Of a stretch of DNA of 64,000 nt, positions 20,956 to 31,574 are shown in pieces; the stretch's first letter is position 1, and each line of letters opens with the position of its first letter. The translations under genes were made by a program, and so were the position numbers. This DNA is from Lepas anatifera (Eukaryota; Arthropoda; Thecostraca; Lepadidae): the NCBI GenBank assembly GCA_034440635.1, contig JAOTON010001680.1, positions 930,001 through 994,000 of the forward strand. The letters run 5' to 3'. The notes beneath the pieces were generated by a model, which saw only the letters and a list, made by a program, of their open reading frames with translations, was not told where the DNA came from and searched no databases.

Positions 20956-21076
20956 GTCGAGGAGGTCCAGCTTTGATCTTGAGTATCAGTTCGATGTGCT
21001 ATACCCTTTGGCAGATGAATCCATCCCTCCTCTCAGCATTACAGACTGAGCTGGCTCCAGCTGTCACTTCCTTCAG

Positions 21077-21078
<2 letters not shown>

Positions 21079-21155
<77 letters not shown>
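21079..21155 (+). repeat. (CT)n microsatellite
   Basis: A near-perfect CT tract of about 77 bp with one CCTCTCTCC interruption. It abuts the 3' end of the minus-strand decayed transposon frame. Confidence 0.95.
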
Positions 21156-21157
<2 letters not shown>

Positions 21158-21179
21158 GGGCTATATGTGGGCGGCAGGG

Positions 21180-21630
21180 GAAGTACCCTAACTTAATGGG
21201 CTTTCCCATGAACTCTAGCGACTTGCACTTGGTCAAGCTGCAGACCATGATAAACTCGGTGGTGGCCTCCCGGTCGATTATACTTTTTGAGGGCAGACGC
21301 CTGTGTGTTGAGGAAGGACATGACCCGCGGCCTGTGGGAGGTGTTCTCCTTCTCCTGCTCTCCTCTGATGGAGATAATCTTGACAAAGACGAACTTCCTC
21401 CTCCTCGCTGCAGAGCAATGTCATCAGGATCGCCTCGGTGTGAACGAACATTGCAGAGAAGCACACGGCGGGCATGACATTCAAGTGCACCACCTTGGAC
21501 TGGGTACGAAGGCAGGAGAGCTCGAACATGACTTTCCGAGGGCTGTCCAGCCAGTCGTTGCTGGTCTACACCTGTAGCCAGTAGGGAAAGTAAGGCTCGA
21601 TAATGATAGCGACGATCTCCTACCAAGTTC
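21180..21630 (-). pseudogene. Decayed transposon-type reading frame, minus copy
   Basis: Broken frames on the minus strand give SKVVHLNVMPAVCFSAMFVH, SEEEEVR, FVKIISIRGEQE, ATTEFIMVCSLTKCKSLEFM and GKPI. The plus-strand copy at 21730-22100 gives aligned pieces (LTLMPTVCSS, FHKIISIRGEQEVGNISL, GFMGKPIEAE). At least two frame changes separate these pieces, so neither copy is functional. I do not know the family. A GKPI ... CHTQA arrangement is weakly reminiscent of repetitive frames in arthropod genomes, from memory only. Confidence 0.55.
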
Positions 21631-21729
21631 CAATTTACCTACTGACTCCAGATGAAGGTTATCAACAACTTGGTAGATGGTCCCAGAAATGTCCTATCCT
21701 AGCCCTCAAGCCTCAGGATCTAGCCCTAT

Positions 21730-22100
21730 ACGGTGCAATTGACTCTCATGCCGACCGTGTGCTCCTCTGAATGGTTCGCTCACTCCGAGGAGATCCCGAT
21801 GAACATGGCATGTTCTGCAGTGAGGCGGAGGAGAGGAGGATCACCTTCCACAAGATCATCTCCATCAGAGGGGAGCAGGAGGTGGGGAACATCTCCCTCT
21901 GCGGACCCTGCCCTACGTCAACACACAGATGATCACTCTCAAAAATATGATTGACTGGGATGGGGTCACCGAGCCTATCATCACCTGCAGCTTGATCAAA
22001 TTCAAGTTCTCAGGGTTCATGGGGAAGCCCATTGAGGCAGAGCACTTCGTCTGTCACACGCAGGCCATGGCTGTAGCTGCCACGTCTGTAAAGTAAATGA
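21730..22100 (+). pseudogene. Decayed transposon-type reading frame, plus copy
   Basis: Frames on the plus strand give LTLMPTVCSSEWFAHSEEIP, ITFHKIISIRGEQEVGNISL, MIDWDGVTEPIITCSLIKFK and FSGFMGKPIEAEHFVCHTQA, separated by frame shifts. It is the inverted homologue of 21180-21630, and the two starts face away from a spacer of about 100 bp. It could be an inverted-repeat transposon remnant or two independent insertions. Confidence 0.55.
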
Positions 22101-23039
22101 CACCTGCCAGTTCTGTCTGTCGTGCTAGAAGAGGAATGGTTTATCAGACGATGGGTCCACCACACCAAACTGATGCTCAGGATCAACAGCAAGTAGGACC
22201 TCCTTAGCATCACAAAGTTGATTGACGATCAAATAGATGGAACTTGCAATCAATCCGGAAACTCTATTTTAGGCCTCGAAAGACAACTAGACTTATCGTG
22301 ATCATCCTTTCCATGAATCAATCCCTACTGCTGTAAAGAAGGAATCCATAATGACCTAAATAGCTCGTCTCGTTTGTGTCATAAAATAGGCGATTCAAAT
22401 CTATCTAGGCACAGAGAAGTGAGGTCGTTTGATATCAGGGCACTGTCTGTCTGTGCTTTTCTAAATACTTTTTTTGTAAATGCGATAAAAAAGCCCAAAC
22501 ATCTGCAAATATAAAAAACAATGCTCTTGGTGAAAATGGTCTGAATGCCCCCAAAAACCTAGAATGCATTTTTCAGTCGAAAACGAAATAGGTAAAAAGA
22601 CCTAGACTATTTTTGGCTTGGATCATTTTTCATTTGACCATAATAGAACTGGAAATCCTACGGGAAATCTCATTTTTCAATTTCCCATATATTGACATAC
22701 CTTAGTACACACCGGCATGCACGAGGCGTTTCCATACATGACTTCTTACGTTATTTTCCGCTTTTTCCTTTCGTTGAATAGTTGCGAGTTGTTTTTCACT
22801 TCGTAGTAGAAGACGCCGGACTCATCACGCCTTTCGATGGCTCAGGGACGACTGTTGCTCGGCATTTCGTGCGGGATGCGTGTCCGATTCATGCAATGTG
22901 TTGGGATTGATATGAGATGGAGTTTGATTGGGTCCAGTTCTCGTGGCTCATTGGAAAACACTCGGGTAGAAGGTGCCTTGGCCTTTTTCACGAAGCACTC
23001 CTCCTCCAGGGGCTTGCAGGCGGCGTGCTACGGAACTGG

Positions 23040-23185
23040 AACTTTCCTAGGCAAGCTATCGGGCTCGTTTGGGTTTCTTGTTCTATATTACAGTTGCTGA
23101 TATTTGTATATTGGTTGCAGGGGCCCACCACAAGGGGGGTAGCATCAACCTGACCCCCGGTTCCTATCCTATGCCGCCCAGGGGC
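23040..23185 (+). repeat. Interspersed repeat, left copy
   Basis: A direct-orientation match to about 25980-26125. Both contain AAGCTATCGGG, then GTTTGGGTTTCTT-like sequence, ATATTACAGTTG(C/T)TGATAT and a G-tract with GGG(G/T)CCA(T/C)CACA, ending near CCGTTCCTAT. The pair brackets the GGGGCCC array, the TTAA MITE and an AGGTCA-rich repeat. Confidence 0.55.
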
Positions 23186-23189
23186 CGCC

Positions 23190-24718
23190 AAATTATCTTG
23201 GAGGGCCCCAAGGTCCAGACCATGGCTCAGGAACCCAGATCAGTCAGCTCAGGGAGCCCAGACCAGTGCATTGCCCTCGGGACAAACTTATCAAGGGGCC
23301 CCACATAAGCACATGGGCCCTAGAAGTTCAGCACAGGGGAGCCCCAGATTCGCACAGGGTGCCAGATTAACTTAGGGACCCGGTTCAGCTCAGAGGTCCC
23401 CAGGTCGGCTTATGTAGGGTCTGAAAACAGCTCAAGGGGCTTGTTCAAGCTCACGGATCCCAGCTTAGCTCAGTGACGCTAGAACAGTTCAGGGGCCCCA
23501 GACCAGCTTAGGAACCTTGTTTAGTACAGGGGGCCCGGATTAGCTTAAGAGGCCCAGCTCAGCTCAGGGGCCCCAGATCGGCTGATATAGGGTCCCGTCT
23601 CATACCAGCTCAGGGGGCTCCATTCCAGCTCACGGTCCCCAGCTTATCCCAGGGGCCCAAAAGTGTTCAGAGGGCCCCATACCAGCTCAGAGGCCCGATT
23701 TAAGCATAGGGGGTGCCCAGATTAGCTTAGGACCCCAGCTCAGCTTAGGGGGGCCCAGGGTGGCTCATGTAGGGTCTCAGAACAGATCAAGAGACAATTC
23801 AAGCTCATGGCCCCCTGCTCAGCCCAGGGGCTCCAGACCAGTTCAGGGGCCGTCCAGTTAAGCACAGGGGTGCCCAGATTAGTTCCCAGACTAGTTTTGG
23901 GGGCCCAGCTCAGCTCAGGGGCCTTAGATTGGCTGATATAGGGTTTCGTCTCATACCAGCTCAGGGGCTCCATTCAAGCTCACGGCCACCAGCTTAACCC
24001 AGGGATCCTAGAAGAGTTCAGGGGCCCCCATACCAGATCAGAGGCCCCAGTTAAGCACAGGGGAATACAGATTAGCTTAGGGGCCTCAGCTCAGCTCAGG
24101 GCCCCCAGGGTGGCTGATAGAGTCTCAGAACGTATCCAGGGGCCCATTCAAGCTCACGGCCACCAGGTCAGTAGCTGTAAAGCCTTATAGGGCGTCCCAG
24201 ACCATCTCAGGGGCCCTCAGTTCAACACAGGGGCCCATATTAGCTCTGATGACCAGATAAGCTTAAGGGCCCGGATCAGCTCAGGGGCCCCTTGTCGGCA
24301 TATATGGGGTTTCAGAACAGTTCAGGGTTCCAATTAAAGCCTATAACCTAAAGTTCAGGTCAGGGGCCCTATTACTGTGTAGGGGCCCCATATAAGTTTA
24401 GGGCCCCCCGTGCAGCTCAGGGGACCCAGATTAGCTCAGGGGACAAGATTAACTTAACGGTCCCTGCTCAGCTCAGGGGCCCCAGGGTCGGCGGATATAG
24501 GGTCTGGCCAACTCAAGGGGCCCCGTTCAAGGTCACGGCTCCCAGCTCAGCTTAGGGATCCTAGAACAGTTCATGCTGCCCAAACCATCTCAGTGGCACT
24601 CAGTTCAGCTCAAGGGGCCTAGATTAGCTCGTTGGCAACAGGGGCCCGTTCAGGGGCCCCGAACAGGTCAGGGGACCTTAAAATCGACTCATAGGACCTC
24701 AGCTTAGTTTAAAGGGAA
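23190..24718 (+). repeat. Degenerate GGGGCCC/AGCTCA satellite-like array (1.5 kb)
   Basis: Scores of imperfect units alternate a GGGGCCC-type G/C block with CAGATTAGCTCA or CCAGCTCAGCTCA. The period is about 18-22 bp, with length variation between units. It is internally diverged, so it is old or was formed by slippage. Frames through it have no coding meaning. It stops abruptly at the TTAA of a MITE. Confidence 0.85.
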
Positions 24719-25029
24719 CGTGGCACCTTGGTCGAATCCTGGAATTTAGTGCAGTTAGGCGTACTTTTAGCCGAAAATAATGAAACTACTCATGATTTCT
24801 CTGAAAAATGTACAATAAGCTCAATATTTTGATTTTTAAAATACTCCTCTAGAATGGCCGCCCGGCGACGGGCTGATGAGGGGGCTGGTGTCAGGTAGGT
24901 TTTAGTTTTTTCTACGGAAATATCGAGTTCCAAGACAAATGAAATATGGAGTACCGGGTTTTCCGACTTGCTTTACAACTTGGCTATCTCAGCTAAAATC
25001 ACGTTGTGAAGGTGCCACATTCCCTTTAA
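24719..25029 (-). mobile_element. TTAA-flanked MITE, copy A
   Basis: TTAA at 24719-24722 and 25026-25029 flank about 303 bp with ends AGGGAACGTGGCACCTT and AAGGTGCCACATTCCCT, a 17-bp inverted repeat with one mismatch. The left end continues GGTCGAATCCTGGAATTTAG, which matches the right end of the copy at 40855-41317, so the two are in opposite orientation. TTAA target duplication is typical of piggyBac-type transposition; assignment to that superfamily is inference. No transposase is encoded. Confidence 0.8.
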
Positions 25030-25960
25030 CCCTCGCCCCACCGGGGGCCATCGATGGCCCCTAAGGTTTTCGGGATAGCAGAAAAACGACCGGGCGCAGC
25101 ACCGCGGTTGAGGGCTCTACCTCTCACTGAATCATTTTCCATCATTCTGAAATTTTTTACGGGTCACCCAAGGTCAGGTCACCAGACGAGGTCAACCAGG
25201 TCACCTCACTTACCTTTAGAGCTCTGTAAGAGCTACATTTCTGATCCATCGATTTGAAACTTCCTACACTTCATGGCCCTCAGGGTCTACAAGGTGTATA
25301 TCCGGGTTTTCGATTTCGTGCCTGAGGTCAGGTCACGAGGCGACCTCTCCCATTGGAAAAGCATGGGGAAAAGCTATTTCATGATATAAAAGTCACAAAA
25401 TGATTGCAATACTCAGACTGCTCAGAACAACGTTTTTGGACACCCTTTCACGGATCCCAGGGGTCATATTTTCTTTGACTTTTAAGGTCATCAAGGTCAC
25501 CAGAGGTCAAAACAGTATTTTGACAATAACTTTTGACCTAATTGAGCTAGAGCGGTGAAACAAACACCATCGTGTTTGTCTTGTCTGGCTTTCATTTGAT
25601 ATACGGCAAGGTCACTTTTGACCTTTCGTGACCTCAGGTCATATTAGGTCACGAGGTGACCTCTGGGGTCAAACCACTGGCGGGAGGTCTTTACGTTCCA
25701 CATGGCGGAAAAGTACTGGCAATTTGCTATCAAATGTACTTTACCAGGTCTCAATAGCTCTAATGACATAAGAGTTATGCCCAGTTTGTTAATCATTGCA
25801 TATTTGAGTGAAAATAGCCGATCTTGACCTAATTTGACCTCTGGAGGTCAAACCATTGACCTGGCACTAAAACATGCGAAGTAATTTTTACTGAATTCGC
25901 GGCTTTTTGCCTTTGTGTTTGGTAACGCCCATATTTTGGAGTTGAGGGGGCCTCGTGGCC
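25030..25960 (+). repeat. AGGTCA-rich interspersed repeat, copy 2
   Basis: Begins CCCTCGCCCCACCGGGGGCC. It carries AAGGTCAGGTCACCAGACGA and at least ten further TGACCT/AGGTCA hexamers, several as direct pairs (AGGTCAGGTCA). It shares order with copies at 5110 and 31895. No coding frame. Confidence 0.6.
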
Positions 25961-25979
25961 CGGTGTGGCGCCGGGGTTT

Positions 25980-26125
25980 AAGGGGTTTCCGGGGAAAGCT
26001 ATCGGGCCAGTTTGAGTTTCTTTCTTGATATTACAGTTGTTGATATTCTTATCTCCGTTGCGGGGGTCCATCACAGAAAAGTGGGGGGGGGGGCAGTGGC
26101 CCCCTGGCCCCCCCTCCGTTCCTAT
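25980..26125 (+). repeat. Interspersed repeat, right copy
   Basis: Direct-orientation homologue of 23040-23185 (AAGCTATCGGG ... ATATTACAGTTGTTGATAT ... CCGTTCCTAT). It ends about 280 bp before the 3' edge of GAS2-family exon 3 on the plus map. Confidence 0.55.
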
Positions 26126-26407
26126 GATACCAAGTAGCACCCACATACCCTTTAAACCATGCGTTCAGTCAGTGATGCGATGGACGCAATATCACCATAC
26201 GGTTGGCGCACCCTTAGTCCACATAACGTATCAATTCAAAGTTAGTATTTCACTACAAACATGGCACTACTGGGTTAAGGTTTTAGAGTGTCGGTTATAC
26301 TCGTAGAGGTCTGTAGTTGCAATACACAGGAGAGCTGTGGTATGAAAAGACATTTATGTACATACCTAGATACATACATATGTGGAGTTACAGTCAGCTG
26401 CACTCAC

Positions 26408-26552
26408 CGAGTCCGTCCGTCTCGAAAAGAGTGTGCTCCTGGCATCCAGCGCGCCGGCAGAACTGGAGGAAGTTGAAGACGTTGTCGCGGGCGAAGAACG
26501 ATCCGGGGCGTGCGCGCTCCCAACAACGGAAATCGAACGTCGGCGCCGGTGC
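26408..26552 (-). CDS. GAS2-family protein, exon 3 (CH domain)
   Basis: The acceptor TTTGCAG is followed in phase 0 by APAPTFDFRCWERARPGSFF, ARDNVFNFLQFCRRAGCQEH and TLFETDGL, plus one base. Residues 100-147, with Val 148 split. The SFFARDNVxNFLxxCR block and the (LFE)(T/S)D(G/D)L strand are hallmarks of the GAS2-type CH domain, which binds actin filaments. The donor is CTCG/GTGAGT. The split codon with exon 4 restores GLVLHTQPR, exactly as expected for the family. Confidence 0.94.
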
Positions 26553-28227
26553 CTGCAAAGACCCGAATCGCCGTTACCTATGTCGCCAGCGACTGCTCAG
26601 AATGGTACGAGACAATAGCTGTTCTCGGATTGTGGTTGGTCATATTTTAAATCGCGCTCGTACAATGACTGGGACAACAAGGTTTCCCACAGACGGTATT
26701 GTTCGGTTTGATTGAGCCCGTCGCCTGGCCGGCGGTGGCAGTAATTCCGTTGCGCTGTCGAGCGGAAAAATTGCCCAACCCCATGTAAACGATGGGAGCA
26801 AACTCAGACCTTCCCAGAGAACACTTTCTCCCTCGACAATAAATGTTATGCATGGTGCTCGTATGTTGCCTGGCTTTCCTCCAATAGCTTTGTGCAGTGA
26901 AATACTGGTGAAGCACAGATCACTGGAGTCCTGCCTGAAACCTATATTTGATCAGCACATTATCACACGACTAACTATGCTGAATAATTCCGTTCAAGAA
27001 TAATGCAAAACTTAAGCTTTGGGCCGAAATCCACCATTTCTTTTGCTGAGGACTGTACCATCGATAATAACTTTATGAACCTGCGGCGTAATACTGTTGC
27101 CCAAAAATCGTCTGTAGGTACTTTATGTAGACGTCAATGCCCCCACCGCCCGATGTTTGGGGAGCAATTACAGAATGGTTTTAGACTTAAATCCTGGCCT
27201 ATTTTAGATCTTCGTGTGTTTCGCTTGGCCTCAATTTTACTGTAAAAAAGATTAGATATTCGGATTTTGTGTAACAATGAAAAACTGCGAAAAATATTTT
27301 GCTAAGTCCACAAATATTTGTTTCGACCTCTCAGAAAATTACCTTCCGTCGCATCGGCTATCATTCCTAAGATCTTGGCGTCAAAACTCGCCTGGTGGGA
27401 GACGAGAGCAGACGGATTTCGGACCACCTGCGTGCGCATAACCCACATAACTACCAGTTCATCCCACGCCGGCAGTGTTTTCGCCGTGGCCACGCGAGCA
27501 CCCAGCCTTGCTCGTGGTGGGAACCTCGGATTAATGATTCGTGAGGCTAATGAAGCCGCTAAAATAGGCCGCTGCTGGGAGGCGGCCGTGGGCCGGTGCC
27601 GATTGGGCGCCGCTCAGGCCCAGGGCGACACGCGCCGCACGCCGATGTGGGCCAGCGTCAGGTATGGATTGCCTCAGGGCAAAGGTCGACAAGAGTGATC
27701 TCTTATCTGCTTATTTCGGGGAATGACCTTTCAAGGAACCACTGACACCTCATTTCGTTTCAAGTGACGGGCTAACGAAGCTGAAACCTATCCGAAAATG
27801 AAAGCTAAAATACTTGGAATGTTTGATAGGTGATTCCCAAGCGACTGATAGTCCATTGCATGACAATGAATTACGTCATGGGTGGCAACAATACTCCGAT
27901 CTTTGGGTGGTTATATTCAATCTTTGATTACGAATTCTGATACTAGAGATGACCTGCCGGGACTTCATAAATCAGAGCCTCGTTCATTTTCCTCTGCAAG
28001 GACCGGCTTGGATACATTCCAGACACTTGAAAGAGCATCAAGGGAAGCCCGCCATCCATTTGTGACAGGCAGGAAGTGGACTATGTCGCAAAACCCGACA
28101 GAACAGGAATTGATGTGGCTTCCTGCACGTGATGGGTTCAGTCCCAAAGAGCGTATGACCTGGTTTCTTGAGTGTCGCAAACGCGTTTGAATTCTGAGTC
28201 ATGCCTAAAGTTAGTTTTGGTCTTCTG

Positions 28228-28229
<2 letters not shown>

Positions 28230-28264
<35 letters not shown>
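28230..28264. repeat. (AT)n microsatellite
   Basis: A perfect AT/TA tract of about 35 bp at one edge of the Penelope-like debris. Related tracts are at 28587-28650 and 29038-29079. Confidence 0.95.
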
Positions 28265-28266
<2 letters not shown>

Positions 28267-28384
28267 CTTGCGGCAGGTATTGTTGTACAGCACTGGGTGT
28301 TGGGCTTTTGAGAGTTTCCGTTTAAGTTTTTGAACATGACTAAATGTCTTTTCAGTTGAATCTGGCGTTTTATCTAATAAGTAT

Positions 28385-28500
28385 CCGATGTTCATATAAA
28401 TTCCATTTTACCGACGCGTTTCAATTGTATTTTACACAATCATTATCAAGGTTACAAAATTTGTGCTGGGTGCCGCAGTTGCTGATCTTGAAGTTCATTT
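28385..28500 (-). other. Hammerhead-like foldable segment, Penelope-like terminal repeat
   Basis: On the minus strand, GATAATGATTGTG, a short loop, then ACAATTGAAACGCGTCGG gives a hairpin (ATTGT/ACAAT) followed by GAAAC-GCGTC. Penelope-like elements are known to carry minimal hammerhead ribozymes in their pseudo-LTRs, with CUGAUGA, stem II, then GAAAC. The 5' core here is diverged (TTGATAATGA), so activity is doubtful. Its location next to a GIY-YIG fragment supports the class assignment. Confidence 0.4.
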
Positions 28501-28586
28501 AAAAATAGCTATTATTATAGAATAAATATTACAAATCATATTTATATTTCATGTTGAAAATATTTATATATTTAAAAATATAATCA

Positions 28587-28609
28587 ATATATATATATAT
28601 ATATATAAT

Positions 28610-28650
<41 letters not shown>
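28587..28650. repeat. (AT)n microsatellite with interruptions
   Basis: AT tracts with two AATC interruptions, directly abutting the truncated 5' edge of the GIY-YIG fragment at 28652. Confidence 0.95.
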
Positions 28651-28651
<1 letters not shown>

Positions 28652-28653
<2 letters not shown>

Positions 28654-28828
28654 CAAGCACACCACCATCATCGCTCGCGAAGCCAACCGCAGACGGCTAC
28701 AAATAACCGAAGCCTTCCTGATCCGGGAAAGAAAACCTCTCCTAAACGACCAGGTCGACTTCCAGGGCCTCTTCATGCTACTGGACCCAAACATTCGTCC
28801 AAGTCCTGGCGAAACTCTGACAATATGA
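28652..28828 (+). pseudogene. Penelope-like element fragment, GIY-YIG endonuclease C-terminus
   Basis: A frame of 58 residues reads TTIIAREANRRRLQITEAFL, then IRERKPLLNDQVDFQGLF and MLLDP, ending TGA. The ITEAFLI...KPLLN pattern matches the C-terminal part of the GIY-YIG endonuclease of Penelope-like retroelements: the catalytic Glu helix, then the P-x-LN turn. The rest is missing, cut at an AT microsatellite, so it is a dead 5'-truncated copy. I recognise the family by motif only. It may continue as noncoding 3' sequence to about 29035. Confidence 0.6.
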
Positions 28829-29037
28829 CATATAATTTGTACGTTTTGAAGTTTCTGTAGGATTAAACGGAAGCACAGAACGCAAAAATGACACGTTAAT
28901 GTTTGGTCTATACCGTAGATGATACAGAAGTAAAATGTGAGAATTAAAAACTAAACACTCGACATGGCATTGTGTAACGAAGTGATTCAATTATTTTGTA
29001 TTTAAGCGATGATTGTACCTTGCATAGTGTAATATTT

Positions 29038-29043
29038 TATATA

Positions 29044-29079
<36 letters not shown>
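29038..29079. repeat. (AT)n microsatellite
   Basis: AT tract of about 42 bp, with a smaller ATATATATAT tract 40 bp further on. Probably the 3' edge of the Penelope-like debris. Confidence 0.95.
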
Positions 29080-29082
<3 letters not shown>

Positions 29083-29829
29083 TTTTAGTGGAAATTTAAG
29101 TGGTATCTTGTCTCACTATATATATATATTTCATTAGTGGCAAAATTCAGTTCAAAGTGTCGTATCTGTGGGTTGATGTTACTTTCAATCTGTCTGGCAT
29201 TGGGCTTCGACACTTGTCAAGTTAGCCTCCATCCATTCGTCAACACATTTTTATCCTACTTTCTGCTCCAATGCCTATCTGAACTTAAACATTTTCCGTT
29301 GACTCCCCATTTACAATTTCAGATACGACTCATTCGTGTCTGTTTGCCTTCCTGCGGTTCTAAGGTACTGCATTATCTGAGGTGGAAGACCCAACAATGC
29401 ACCAACCCGAGTTGGTGACAAGCTTTGGGCTGATCACCTACAAAGTGTGGCAGAAAATACTGACAACGTTTATGCCTGGTTTGGACGCAGCGTTCATACC
29501 ACTGGAAACTGCAAAACTGCGAAAATGTCTTAAAAACGAGGTCGTCGCGCAACAATTCCAACCATCTAATCTGGTGTTCACTAGACTGGTCAACAAAATT
29601 TAACTTTTGCCGTGGATCCAATATAAAATAGTCCGTTTCTCGGGTAATTTATGGCGCTGAATACGAATCTGGCAGCAGAAATGCCGTATCAGATCAGAAA
29701 TTTTGAGATCCAGTATATCTGTGTGTCGTTTTTGTGCAAGCCTTCTTGGCATCAGTGACATTGACAGTGCAAAACCCAAGAGATCTAGGAAAATGAACGT
29801 TTAGGTGTTTGTGGAGGCTAGGGTATTCT

Positions 29830-30335
29830 ACCTTAAACCCCATTTTCATAGACCTAGGTCAATATATTCAAGGTAAAACTAGGCCATATAGGTCAAATTC
29901 TGTATGTGCAGGGTAGCCATTGGGAAATGCCGTGATTATGCAATGATAAGCCGGATATGGAGCGAAAGTGGCCTGAAGTAACAGAGGAAAGGTCTGAGGC
30001 AATGTTCTCTAAAACTTTTAGGCCAAGGTCGTTCAAGGCCATTGACCTTTGACGTTAAAATATTACATTTTGCCTATAACGTGTACTGCAACTAGCACTA
30101 TGGCAACCGTCGGGCGGAAAATAAGGTTGGACCTTGACCCATAACCTTTGTCTTGAACCTGCGACTTTGAGCTCAAGATTGAGTGACCCACTGTATGACG
30201 TCATAGCATGATATACGTCATATTAGGCGGCATCATCCGACCAAAGGCACTAGGGTCAATGACCTTGAAATGGTGGTATGACCTTGACCTGTGACTTTTT
30301 ACTTAGACTCGACCTTCAAGGGAGGTGACTCTGAC
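29830..30335 (+). repeat. GACCTTGACC-rich interspersed repeat
   Basis: Many TGACCT/AGGTCA and CCTTGACC blocks (CATTGACCTTTGACG, GACCTTGACCCATAACC, TATGACCTTGACCTGTGAC) and a TGACGTCA octamer at 30196-30203. It differs in order from the 5110/25030/31895 family, so it is probably a separate repeat. No coding frame. Confidence 0.5.
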
Positions 30336-30732
30336 ATAAAATCATCATATAATGTTGCGACGTCACCCTCGGTCTACAATACCGGCGAGCTTGTGCGACC
30401 GAGCGCAAACCTTGTTCAATGTACAACCTTCATGAACTTGAATGCGAGGTAGTCTTCCGTTGCAATAAATTCACATGTATATTGATAAGCTGCATTGTCT
30501 GGGTGCAGATAATCCGGATTCTCGACATCCTTGATCTATATTTTTCCACAAAAGGCTAAGCTGATGACAGTGTGTGGAAAGTGTAGGGGCTATATAACAG
30601 GTATGCTCTGGAGAAGAAACAAGGTCCGATGGCAAAAAACGGTTACTAAATTTGAAATCAGCGGTATCGAAATAGGCGGAAACAGGTGTTCACGTGCCGG
30701 ATCCATTTTGGCTATTGACCAGTGCTATCCAT

Positions 30733-30911
30733 GGGCGCCGGAAGCGGGGGGGACGCGTCCCCCCCTGTTGGCCAACCAGGGAGGGACGTCCCTCCAAAAT
30801 TTTTGGTCCATCGTCATTAATGCTGTCAGGTACCGAATATGCTCAAAATTCGCCTCCCCGGTCAGCACCAGCCCGGGCCTGTCCCCCTGCAAAAATTCCG
30901 TGGCGGCGCCC
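30733..30911. mobile_element. G/C-tract MITE-like element
   Basis: Ends GGGCGCCG and CGGCGCCC are inverted. The interior starts GGGGGGGACGCGTCCCCCCC and carries GGGAGGGACGTCCCTCC, both self-complementary. Short and noncoding. It is classed with the other G/C-tract elements by structure only. Confidence 0.45.
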
Positions 30912-31248
30912 CTGGTGCTATCTATGGTCGGCACCGGAAGGTAAAGCTAACATTGTGATAATGACAATTTTTAACACAATTGTTTATTGGTGGTGAAAGT
31001 GTTCAGTCTGTTTTTAGAACACATGTTCTTCTTTGGACGCGTTCGGAAATTTCTAGACGCAGACTTTTTTGACATTTGACATTTCTTCGGTGACCGATTT
31101 CAACATTTTCCTCCTCTGATGATTACAAAGGTCTTTGGTAATATATGACCATCTCGGCACGCCTTTTTCTGAAGCACAATGTGTGCAAGAAGTGGTGGCC
31201 CAGGGCTCCGCGCGATCATGTCGCCTCCAGCACTCACCCATTACCATT

Positions 31249-31435
31249 GGCAGATCCAGGAGAAATTTTTGGAGGGGGCCAAACCAACGTTTTGGGAGAG
31301 TTAAATCAAGAAAAATGGCGAAAACATAGCATTTTCAAAGAAACACCGCTAAGCTTTTGTCCTTTCGAGGGGAACAAAAGATACTTGTTTAGGCTTTGGG
31401 GGCCACGGCCCCTTTGGCCTCTCCTTGGATCCGCC
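31249..31435. mobile_element. G/C-tract MITE-like element beside exon 2
   Basis: Ends GGCAGATCCAGGAG and CTCCTTGGATCCGCC form an imperfect inverted repeat. The interior contains a GGGGGCC tract and a GGCCACGGCCCC segment. It lies 26 bp from the donor side of GAS2-family exon 2 and is the same end type as 39995-40245 and 49473-49731. Confidence 0.55.
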
Positions 31436-31461
31436 AGTGACCATTGCGGGTGCAGCCTTAC

Positions 31462-31574
31462 CGTTAGTGCGTGTGAGTGTGAGGCCCTGTCGGCGATGAG
31501 TTTGGCCAGCTTGCAGAGCAGTAGACCACTGTCCAGGGCCCCCATGTAGTTGTTGACATCGATGTGGGTTGTAC
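31462..31574 (-). CDS. GAS2-family protein, exon 2 (CH domain)
   Basis: The acceptor TTTCCAG is followed by GT, completing the Gly codon begun in exon 1. The exon then reads TTHIDVNNYMGALDSGLLLC and KLAKLIADRAS, ending HSHALT in phase 0 (residues 62-99). The (I)xVxNxMxxLDxGxLLCxLAxxI pattern is the second and third helix region of the CH actin-binding domain in this family. The donor GTAAGG is strong. The joined reading WLNATLGTTHIDVNNYM across 24.8 kb of intron is collinear with known GAS2 proteins. Confidence 0.92.

Larger units (their letters stand above)
15180..26407 (-). other. Intron 3 of the GAS2-family gene (11.2 kb)
   Basis: Starts with donor GTGAGT at 26407 and ends CTCGGCAG. Contents are repeats listed separately: a (GA)n tract, a 72-bp minisatellite, a SINE pair, a (CT)n tract, an inverted pair of decayed transposon frames, a GGGGCCC array, a TTAA-flanked MITE and an AGGTCA-rich repeat. 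In 16.0-20.6 kb I recognise only a G-rich repeat edge at about 20040-20150 and no exon. Confidence 0.65.
26553..31461 (-). other. Intron 2 of the GAS2-family gene (4.9 kb)
   Basis: Donor ACG/GTAAGG at 31461 and acceptor TTTGCAG. It contains Penelope-like debris between AT microsatellites (28.2-29.1 kb), an AGGTCA/GACCTTGACC-rich repeat and two small G/C-tract MITEs. A moderately GC-rich stretch at about 27540-27670 gives open frames on both strands but no recognisable protein. Confidence 0.65.

Noticed and set aside
27318..27698. 126-codon plus-strand frame
   Set aside because: No homology, no start or splice support, and the opposite strand is partly open too.
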